A stretch of DNA of 64,000 nt from positions 16,183,501 to 16,247,500 of the forward strand of contig NC_053415.1 of the NCBI RefSeq assembly GCF_016859285.1, written 5' to 3'. Position numbers and translations under genes: made by a program. Below are positions 50,401 to 61,100 of this stretch, piece after piece; the stretch's first letter is position 1; each line of letters opens with the position of its first letter. The DNA comes from Xiphias gladius. Lineage: Eukaryota > Chordata > Actinopteri > Istiophoriformes > Xiphiidae. The notes below the pieces were generated by a model that did not search any database, was not told the origin of the DNA, and saw nothing but the letters and a program-made list of their open reading frames with translations.

Positions 50401-53400
50401 AGACAGGAGGTTGAAGGTGTTCTGTCTGCATGTACACTCCCTTTCAACGGGGTGTGTACACACAAATACCTCACTGACACACACTCTGCCTCTCGTCTGC
50501 TGTACAGGTTTACACAGGAGCATAGAAAGCTCCTGAAAAGAATACTTCACCCCTTTGGCGAGTTGGCGCCGAATGGAACCATAGAGGAAGACATTCATTA
50601 GCTCCACACATCACCATTAAAATCAGCCAAAATGTTGTAGCTCTTCATATCACTGGCAGTGGCGCTGGTGCTATTAATGAGTGGGTTTCCACATTTCATG
50701 CAGGTAAAGAGAAAAAAGGATGTGTTAAAGAGTGTGTGTAAGACTGGACCTGTTGGTGATACATCATAAGTCCGCATCAGATAATAGGGATAAAGAGCTT
50801 TTCCTCATCGCCACAGGCAGCACCATTAAGCTACCGAGCGCGGAAAAGTGAGGCTCAAGCTTAAGGATCCACAGAAGCCAGCAGGCAGAAAGCAGCAAAG
50901 GAAAAAACCTGCTATTAAGCAAGAGAGAATTGGTTTTTCTCTGTCATAAGGAGAATTCGTCCTGTGAGATAGATGAGTGAGTCTGAAAACACAAATTCAT
51001 ACTTGCAATAATGAGCTCATATTTGAAGAATGGGGTGTACATCCGTCAAATTGAAAGAAAAAAAAAAGAGTCAAGGTTACCAAGTATTTCAGCAAAAGCT
51101 AGCCTTATCTTAAGGAATTTCCCCTTTTCAACTCCTAAAAAAAATGAAATTTGAATTAGCATATACATGTCAACCAAGGTGTTGACACATATGTGCTGGA
51201 GAGAATTTTTCTATTTCTATTTAAATTTCTAGTGGGGCACAAAATCTAAACCTTGTGTTGCCAGGGTCTGGCAAAAGGAATAGCTGGGCCACACACTAAA
51301 AACAAAACTGAAAAATGGATTGGAAAGTTCTGGAAATTGAAAAGGCCACCTGGGGGGAACTCAGAACCCTACTCTATAGGCCTACGCAGTTTCTTTTGGA
51401 TGTGATACAGCAGAGTTTCAAACCACACAGGAGCTCAAATAAATAAAGGTAAAGCCCCTATATTACAAAAATGTTTTAATAGTGAAGGATGTGCATGATT
51501 AGATTGTGTATCTTGTGCCCTCTTAGGAAAACTCCCCACAAAAGTTGTTGCCAATTACACTGGATTGACACCATTGTGTAGATGGGGTAAGTTAGTTCCT
51601 TAACTTACACAAGTTAAGGAACTTCTCGCAGATGCAGACTTAACACCTGGAGTTCTTCATGAGGTGAAGCCACCAAAGAAAGTTTCGGGTACTTCTGACG
51701 ACCAGGGGACTATAGTGATACTCCACTCACATTCAGCGTTACCTCAGGGTCAAACACGGACAAGATGTTTGTCTTGAGAAATCTAGGATGTGATGGACAA
51801 TGCTTCTGCTGAGGTTTCCAATTGTTCAAAGTTTGTTTTGTTTTTTTAAATCTAAATGAATCGAGTCAAAATTTACAGAGATGAAAGAGCAGAGTTGGAA
51901 GAACTGGATATATTTAGTTTTCCCCTTTACAGCCTCCACAGTTTGTTCTCTTTAAGTTTGAATTCAGCCGTTTGATTTGATCTATTTCTTCTGAAAAACA
52001 CTCTCCTATTACTCGCTCTTCCTTTGACAGAGTGGCAGTTATGAAAGGTGGCAATGTTGCTGGGATGGGGTTCATACCCCTGCAGTTCAGACTTGTTTTT
52101 GCTGGAGACAAATAAGTCAGAGTCTTTCCAGTTGAAGAGTAGTCATCGGAGCTTCATAACAAAATATTTGACATTGAGTTTGGAGTCTATCCATTGAATT
52201 AATCTGATCTGGCTTGAAGGACTGATGGAACATTGGATCACCCACACGTGTTACTGGCTCCAGTAAAAACAATCGACCTGTCTATTAGTTCGGATCAGCA
52301 CGGACTGAAACGTTCAGTTCATTATTCTAATTCAAGAGGAGCTCGGATTGTATTTTGAGCATGCAGACAGTATAAATTATTGAAGAGAAAGGTGCCATCC
52401 ACAAGCATTCTGTCTACTTTTTTGTTCAGGGAGAGTTTGCAACAGGTTTCAGATTTCAGGTCTCTGCGTGCAAATGAAGAAACCAGGTAGGAAAGAGGTT
52501 TGGGGATAAAAGGGACTTTTCACACACCTGTTAAGGTGGGATGATTACACCTTTATCATTCCTTTGAGCATAATGTAGTTTGATGACTTCAGCAAATTTT
52601 CAGCCCAGCCAATCCCCAACGTCAACCTCAGCAGAGGTCTGATCAACATTAACTGAAATGTATGGGTGTGCAAGTGAGGGCCATGACTATCAAAAGTATT
52701 ATTATCAAGCTGATACAAACAGTTTACAGAAGTGTGCATGTCTACTTTTATTTATTGAGATTTTGTTTTATTTTGTTTCATACAGCATATTGTTCCGAAT
52801 TGAGGCTGTCATTACTGAGATTGATAAAACAATGGAACATTTGTAGATTATGTACTCTGGAGATCACAACAGATGTGCTGCTGGGACTACTGCACTGGCA
52901 GATTGTTGACACTTTGGCCTTCTGGGAACAAAAACAAGGAATTTGCAGAGAGATCCCAGAAGGCCACATCATCATTAACAAGTCACTTACAAATCCTAAG
53001 CTTGTGCTCAATTCTGCAAAAAACTACTGTCATACTTTTGGGTATCTGCTTTTTATTAATAAGCTGCCTTCATACTTTGTAACAGCTTGCACTTGATAAA
53101 AATTAGGTGCACTCAGACCAAGGCAAGATAGCTTTTAAATCACGTGGTCCTCATTCCTGGAATTAACTTCTGAAATTTTAAAACTGGACAGTCTCATTAC
53201 ATAAGAAATTATACTGTCCAATTTTTTTGTGGTGTAAGTATCAGGACAAAAAAAAAAAGAAAAAAAAAAAGATAAGACTCAATGACAAGCATGAGACAGC
53301 ACATTACTAGAATCTGCTTAATCAGCACATTTCTTAAAAGAATATCTGAAAATTAAAACCAAGGGGAGCAAAGATCGAGGAAAAATTGGAGGACGCAGTG

Positions 53401-56400
53401 GGGATAAGGTTCAGAGAGAACTTCTGCTGCTGCTCACTTGTCTTCTTCGGGATAATAGTGTGAAATCTTAAAGGTGTCTATTAAATCCTTTCCTCCCCCA
53501 CGGGCACACAGCCATGTTGCCAAGTGCTTGTGTGTTTGCATTTTAACTCTTAGTACAAATTCATTTTTTGAAGTCGCTCTATGATAATTACCTGGGTTGA
53601 TCCTCTGCTTAATTATTAACTGCTGGCACTTTCTTTGATGCATAAAAAAAAAAAAAAAAAGAATGATTATATGTTTGAAGCTTGATTTAGTGCCATGTGT
53701 CTTCCTCAGAATCTAAGCAGCAGCTTCTCTAGCAATCAGTGTATGTGGGGGAATTACATGGAATTTTAACAAACCTTATATGCTACAGCGTGCTGAGCAC
53801 CGTTTCTTTCCAAGAACCGAACGACTTGAATATTTTCTGGTAATGATTGCTTTAATTTTGCTATAAAATTTCGAAACAAAAATGCTGTAGACGCATCGTT
53901 GTTTATATCACTGTTTCCTCCACCTTCTTGCATGATTTGTCCTACATATGGAACACATGTCACATGGTAGTTCTGTGTCTTATCAGCTGCAAAATGGACA
54001 CATTGAGTCAAGTTAAGATATAATCTTATCTCTCAAACACAAACATATTTCACAGATATACTCAGTGACTGGTAAACGACTTGCTGACAGTCTCAACTAC
54101 ATTGTCAGCAAAAAATAAAAATAATGATAGTAATAAGAACAAAATCAGATAGAATCAGTATGTGTGAATAGCTGTCCCATAAAACTAGCTTGATACCAAC
54201 AAGCTATGGAAGAAAACATCTGGATGCTTTAATTCTTGATGTTGCATTAATTTTCTGTTTATTGCGCAAGTTTGAAGGCTGAGCAAAACTGCCTGTTGCA
54301 AACTGCCTTTTGGTGGCTGTCCTGAAGTGGGCTGCTAACGAGGCTTAAACAATGAATCGTGCACTGCCCAGCCTGCCAAAGAATTGACATATTGAGGCTG
54401 ACCCAAGTTGATCCCCTGTCCCACCCGACACGCAGCCTGCATCCCAACTGAACTGCTGCGTTGAATCATGTGGGCTCAAGCAGGGCAGAGGAAAAGATTG
54501 CTGGCAACACGTGCACTAAAAGCTGTGCTGTAGGAATTTGGGAACGCACAGCCACCTGTGCATTCACTAACATGCTGTATATCAGATATGTACACTGATC
54601 ATTTGAACACAAACATTAAAATGAACAAATTTAACATGTTTTCTACCGTTTTTCTGGGTGAAAGTGGTCCTTGTTTCAAAATGAGAAATATTAATCAAAT
54701 GTATCCCAACCAGAGCATGAGGCAGAGCAGATGGGGTGAATGATATGAGATTTTGTGGGCTGCATAAACACAGCTCTGGTGTTTCCTCACTGAGATATCC
54801 TCAGGAGAGAGGAAAAAAAAGGTTTCTAAGTATACTAGGCTGATCATCTCAGAACAGATATAAATAAATCAATTTGGGGAGCCCTGAAATTAAATTAAAA
54901 ACTAAAGAAATCTAACTAGAAAGCATTACTTCCAACACCCCCCTCCAAAGAAGAGTGAAGTGTTGCTCGAAATCCAAAGCGTGTCGTAAATTGCACCAAA
55001 TTGCTTAAACATGTCTTATCAGTGGAACACTTGGTATCTAAAACTTCACATTTTGCTCATGAAGAGTTGAACTGCACTAAGCTGAGAGGCTTAATGCAAT
55101 CAGCGCTAATCCTTTAATCTTGGAATTTTTTTTTGGAAATAAACTTCATTACCCAGTCTTGACCATGACTCCTGTAAGCCACTCTTATTGACATTGGGGC
55201 CCCTTGTCACTCTTGCATTCATTAATAGTCTGCTGAATATTGCATTTCACATTTTTCCATTAGTGAAATGATGGTAATTGAGTTCACTCTTTACCGTCAT
55301 ATAGTTGTTATTGCCGTATAGTGTTCATCCCAAACAAAGGCTACAGAAATACATTTTCAGATACAGTGCAATGGAGGACAAGTGGAATCGTAAATCAAGA
55401 CAGAATAGCTCGTCTCGATTTTTGAAAATGTAAACGCGTCACATAAATCTAATGCCACGGTGCCTGATGGCAAGAATTGTATTTGCCTTAAAGGTCCACT
55501 CCCTGATTTTGCTACAAAGTTAAATTTTAAAATGTCAACAGTAAGCTGGGAGCAAAATTAGGGATTTAGATCCACTTTGGGATGCCGTAACAAAGTCAAG
55601 GAGTAAATCCTTGAGTTTAGTAATCACTTAAGATGTATGGCAAGTTGTTGAAAAGCAGTCTTTATACAGTAGCATATTAAGTAGTCCAGGGTCGGTATCT
55701 AAAAGGACAGATAATGGACTGAGGCTGAGCTATGTGCCATAGGTAACACCTTAATGAGCTCCACTGTGCTCTATTTTGGCTCTGCAGAGACTTGTATATC
55801 AATCTCGACCTTGAAACCCCAGGTCCAAGGCGCTCTTGTTCCTGGACATTCGGCCTCATTTTGGCTGTGACCTTCCTCTGTCACCCTTGCAGCTGCTCCT
55901 GATGCCAGTGAGCGGACTCAGACAGGATGTAACCCCTGTTGGGAACAGTTGCAGCTCTCTGCCAAAGGATCATTTTACACCCATTGGCCCCGCAAAAATA
56001 AGATGTGAAATTAAATATTTGATTTCAGTTGTTTGCTTTCAGGGGGCAGGTCACAAACGAAGAGAAAAGCCTCTTCAGGCTGTCGACCCCACCCCAACCC
56101 CGTGCTACGACTGTAAGTGGTTAGGACATTGGATGGGATATTGTTGAGGCAAACTAGTACATTTGTGGTGCAGATGCAAAAGTGAGGGCAAACGGCAGTG
56201 AGGCCGGATTCTCTGTAAAACACATCCAGACATCCTGTTCTGTCTCTTTGGTCTTGTCAGAGTGGGACTGTGTGGTGGCCAAATACAGCTTGGCTCACAC
56301 AGCTGTGGAGCCAGATATGGCCCAGAAAGTGGAATTACAAATCGCAGTGTTGAGGAAATCCCCTGGTTTCGATTAAGAAGGGAGGCGTTTAATATCAGGG

Positions 56401-57760
56401 TGAGAAAGTTCACAGTCAAAACATAATCAGATTATTTATTACTATACTTTAAAACACAAAATTATAATGCGGTCTATTAAATTACACAATTCCAGCGAAC
56501 ATAATCATTTCCATCACTTTAAGGTAAGTAATCATTCTGTCTTATCATCAAATACGCATTCCCGGATATTTTGAAACTATCTGTAATCTGTACCAGATTT
56601 CAGTGGCAGACATTTCTGCACCATTGCATACTTATTCTGAGTACACCTTCCAGTTACAGTACTTTAAATGTTGAAGTACTTTGCAATACTTTAAACTTAT
56701 TTATTGCTAAATTTGTACTACACGCTTATTGTCTCAGCTCAGCTCTTATTTTCATTCACATAATGCTAGATTAATGTCGATTGAACAAAATGCACTCTTC
56801 AAATGAGTCAATACTGTAAAAAACATATCTTTATAAACAGATAAAACAGCACCCACATCATCAATATCACCTGCAATCTACTCGTCTAATGAGTCCGATA
56901 CGTAATGCTCATTAGTTACAGTTTGAAGGAGCAAGGAAAACAACAACCAAAGAAAACATTTTCCTGGTCTTATGCTGCGCTCTTGTGGCGAACTCAGATG
57001 ACTGTTTCATTGACTTTCAGTCTTCTGAACAGGGTAGGTATGCTAGGGAGCAGAATCTGTACTCCCACCACAATTATGTAACAATTTGATTTAAACTGCA
57101 TGCTCGTTCGTAAATAAAGTCCTTGGTGAAAGGAGTTAAATTGCCCCCAAGAGTATAAATTAATTTGTATGAAATGTGAATAAAAGCATAGAATAAAACC
57201 CACCTGCCTTACTTACCTACTGGGATACTCGGAGGCACAGAGAGATCCCACTAATGCTTATGGGTTCCATTTTTCTTTGTATTATATAATTAACTTTGAG
57301 TGCTTTAGTTTCCATGGAAAGTTAAATGTATCAGACAGGAAAACGGGAGAAACAAATCACAGTTGGTTTATTGTAAGTGCCAACTGGAAAAAGAATGGAT
57401 AATTGTCATTAAATTAAAAAAATATTGTAATTTTACAAATATATATATATTCCTGGAAATACTGCTGCTTAACAATCATTTCTGCATATCAAACACGAAA
57501 AGTATGGGAGCGTATAAACCGAAAATTAGTGCTGAAATGTGACAGATCATTAAAATCTAGCATATAGTGTAATAACCCATGTTCAAAACATGTCCTCCAG
57601 ATTCAGGTAATAAAATAAGTCAAGACATGGGTGGTAAAATAGATTTAAGTGCTTCCACGACTAAGAAGAGTACAACTGGAGCCTATAACAAAACTCAGTA
57701 TTAAAGTATCTTCAGATGACATCAGGGTACTTCAAAGCAACATTACAACACAAACAGGAT
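44481..57760. other. 13-kb gene-free interval between MID1 upstream region and ARHGAP6
   Basis: I found no exon of a known family on either strand. HCCS, which lies between MID1 and ARHGAP6 in human, was not seen. Open frames of 60-144 codons occur (for example 52662-53096 plus and 49242-49517 minus) but lack splice context and recognisable sequence. It contains poly-C at about 46,896-46,909, poly-A runs at 45,601 and 53,644, and non-repetitive stretches around 47,230-47,480 and 55,080-55,400 that could be regulatory. Confidence 0.5.
51594..51623. repeat. Perfect 13-bp inverted repeat (hairpin)
   Basis: agttccttaactt and aagttaaggaact are perfect complements separated by the loop acac. It is isolated in the MID1-ARHGAP6 spacer and no longer precursor-like stem extends from it. 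Confidence 0.8.
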
Positions 57761-57766
57761 TTTATT
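57761..57766 (-). terminator. arhgap6: Candidate polyadenylation signal of ARHGAP6
   Basis: TTTATT on the plus strand gives AATAAA on the minus strand, about 415 bases after the ARHGAP6 stop. Another lies near 57,366. Confidence 0.4.
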
Positions 57767-57815
57767 GTTACATTCAGCACTAAAAACTTTCATGGCTTCA
57801 TTTTAAGTATTAAGA

Positions 57816-57868
57816 ACATTCAAGTCTAGTTATGACATTCAAGTCTAATTATGACATTCAAGTCTAAT
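57816..57868. repeat. 19-bp tandem repeat, about 2.8 copies
   Basis: The unit acattcaagtctarttatg is repeated at 57816, 57835 and 57854 with one substitution. It lies in the presumed ARHGAP6 3' UTR. Confidence 0.9.
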
Positions 57869-58179
57869 ACAAGTTTTTGATGGTTGTGTTGCAAATAATC
57901 TATGTATTTCATGACTACAACACATTAAAATAAACTACAAAATACATACAAAATTACATAAAGCAATAATTTTATATCATGTTTACATATGCAACAAAAT
58001 TAATATATACAGTTCAAACTCCTGCAAAATAACAGGATCAGTGTATCACAGAGAAACATTAACTGGTACTGCAATTATAGATAAATAGTAGTGTTTCAGC
58101 ATCTGATGGTGTGACAGGAGACAAACCACCCATCTCTAAAAGTTATCTTCACTGTAGTTCATTAGAGTCAAAGGGCGCA

Positions 58180-61100
58180 TCACACCAAGGTTTCTGGCAG
58201 GGCGTCTGCATTTTCTTTTGACAGTATCTGCCATATATGCCACCTCTCTGTCTGCCAGTCTGGTGAACCACGGCCCTTTTCTTGTCCAGGTCCAGAGACG
58301 TCTGCCTTATCTACAGTCTGGGGAACAGGGCTCTGCTGGGTCTGTTGTGGAGTTTGGGGGTCAGGCCGATATGTGAAGAGGGAGGGTGTGGAGTGAGAAA
58401 TATGGGTCTCCCTCAGTGGTCCGGAGTAGTGAAGGGGAGACAAACTATCCAGTCTGACCTTAAATAATGGATACGCAGGGTGTCCTGTCCTTGCTACTAA
58501 GTTGTCTGAGCTAAAGGCTCCTGATTGGCCGCTCAATCCTTGATGTAATGATGACTCTGGTTGTCTCTGTCCTCTCTGGTCGTGAGGACCGCTGCTGCTG
58601 CGAGTCACCGGAAAGTGCGGCCTGCATTCCAGCACACCCAATGAGGCTTGCATCGGTCTGACGGGCAGCTTGTGGTTACCTTGGTGACTGCTCAGCCCCT
58701 CTGATGATCCATACGACTCACATTCAGACACGTCTCCAAGGGAGCCTGGGAGAAACCATTCATTAACACCCAGCGTTCATCGCATATGTCAAAGGCAATC
58801 TGCAGCAAGGCGTAAAGAGGATTCTGTTACCAGTGATGCGATGGCCGGTGAAATCTTTGTTTAACAGTTCATGCCAGGTGTCCCAGAAATTGTCATTGTC
58901 ACAAATTGTTGAGGCCGCTAACAGAAACAAAAGAATTGAGGGGATTATTTATTTTGGTTTAGCAGATTAAATGTTTTTTATGTCGTTAGGACATATATGG
59001 AAACAGATTCAAATAGTTCAACATTTTTGGAAATATGTTTACACGGTTCCTTGCAGAGAATTAGATCAGAAGATTGTTACTGCTATCGTATGTGCAGTAA
59101 ATATGAAACTACAGCCTGCAGCCGGTTAGCTTAGCTTAGCACAAAGACTGGAAACGAGGTAAACAGCTAGCCGGCACTGTCCAAAGGTAATGAAAATGTT
59201 TAGAATATATTTGATTTATTATAAATATTTACATATGAATGTACATATGCATTTATAAACATTTGCAGATTTTGTAACCTTTGGACACAGCCGACTAGCT
59301 GTTTTCCCCATTTCTAGTCTTTAGGCTAAGTTACATACTTACTATACAGACGTGAGATTGGAATCAATCTCCTCATCAAAATCTCAGCAAAAAAAGTTTA
59401 AATGTGTATTTCAGAAAATGTCAAACTAATCTTTTAGACAATACTTTATAATAATATATGCTGCAATGAATTTAGTTCACCTTTGTCGGTAGAAAGCGTA
59501 GGAGAGGTGCTGCCAGATCCGTCTTTTGAATGGCCACTGAGTTTGTACTGCGTAGAAAGCCTGGGGACTCTATCTGAGAGTGGACTGCTGTCCTCTGGGT
59601 GTTTCCACAGCAGTCCATCTGACAGGACAGGGGAGTTGTTGTCATAGGGTGACACATCTCCACTAGATGCTTTGATGAACTCACTGGACAAGCATCGCTC
59701 AGTCAGAGAGAAGGACTCCTCTGCTCTAAGAAGGCCTGGATCTCTGCACAAACAAAGAAGACACAATGAATATTACTATACCTACTGCTTATATATGCAC
59801 CAGGCATATGGCTAGTTATGTTCTGAGACAAGCACACTGTCTTACAAAAACATATTACCTGGGGGTAATCATGACTTATGATATATAGTATACACTTCCT
59901 TTAGATAATTTAGAAGTTTAGACAGGAGAGCAGCACACAAAAAAGGCAGAAACTCACGAGTACTGAGAGGCCTTCCGCCGGAGTAGGTAATCCACAACAT
60001 CAGGATCAGTTTCTAGCAAACTCATCAGCACCTCATTCTGCAAGTCAGCGGGAACCTTGGAGAACCAAAACTCTTTTTCACTGAAGCTCATAATAAAGGA
60101 TGACTGTTGTAAAATTGTATTCTCTGTTACATTCAGTAATTAAGCACACTTCAACTGAAGTGAACTAAACAATCACACATTTCTCCTATAATGCAACATT
60201 GCACTGTAAAAAAAAAGGTCAGCATGGTATTTGTATGGTATAAGGCGAAAATAATTAACAACAGTTAAAAGTATAAATGACACAGAGAAAATGTCTGATG
60301 GGCTTTAACTGCCTTCTGGCTTCCTTAACAGATCATTTTCATATACTCCATTTAATGTAAGTGCAATCTGCACTCAAGTTTCTGGTGAAGAGCAGAAAAC
60401 ATAATGTACATGCTCTTGCTCCCAATCATTGACTATAAACAAAACAGAGGCTGGAATGACACTTATTAACCTCTCTAATGGGGCTTATCATTTGCCGTGC
60501 ACTAAAAAGAATATTCACTTAAAAAACGTATTTTTACAAGGTTCAGGAGTGGAAAACAAATTGCATGCACCTCTGTGTTTTCCTGGGATACCACTGTATT
60601 TTAATAAGTGACTGCAAAAGCTTAGTCCTTCTCAAAACCCATAAAGCTCATAGTTACATATCATTTGGAGGCTCCACTGTATTAAGCTACAGAATTCCCC
60701 ATAAACACACTTTTTCTGCCCAAATAAAACAAAACAAGACCCACTGTGACCTTGAGATTGTTTGATTAAACCGTGGGCTGTCTTTAACTGTTTATAAATG
60801 CATTTTTGTTTGCAGTAAGCATGGCTTACCATAAATAGTATATCATATGTATTGATCATCCTTTGGACCACGCTGATGATGGCTGTACTCTCCTCTGCAC
60901 GGGCAAAACTCTGCACTGCAAACTCTTTGTCTTTTTTTTGCTTGTGTAAGAGGTTGGGTCCAAAGATAGTAGCTAAATTGAGTGATGTCATCTTGTTTCC
61001 TGTTACCTAAACAAAACAGAGGACAGAATTTATTTGTCTGGACAGTCTGAACATACACATGTGCATACACAGACATTTCATCTCACAGAAAGTGAGATTT

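Noticed and set aside
52662..53096. 144-codon plus-strand open frame
   Set aside because: Low-complexity hydrophobic composition, no family resemblance, no splice or polyadenylation context.
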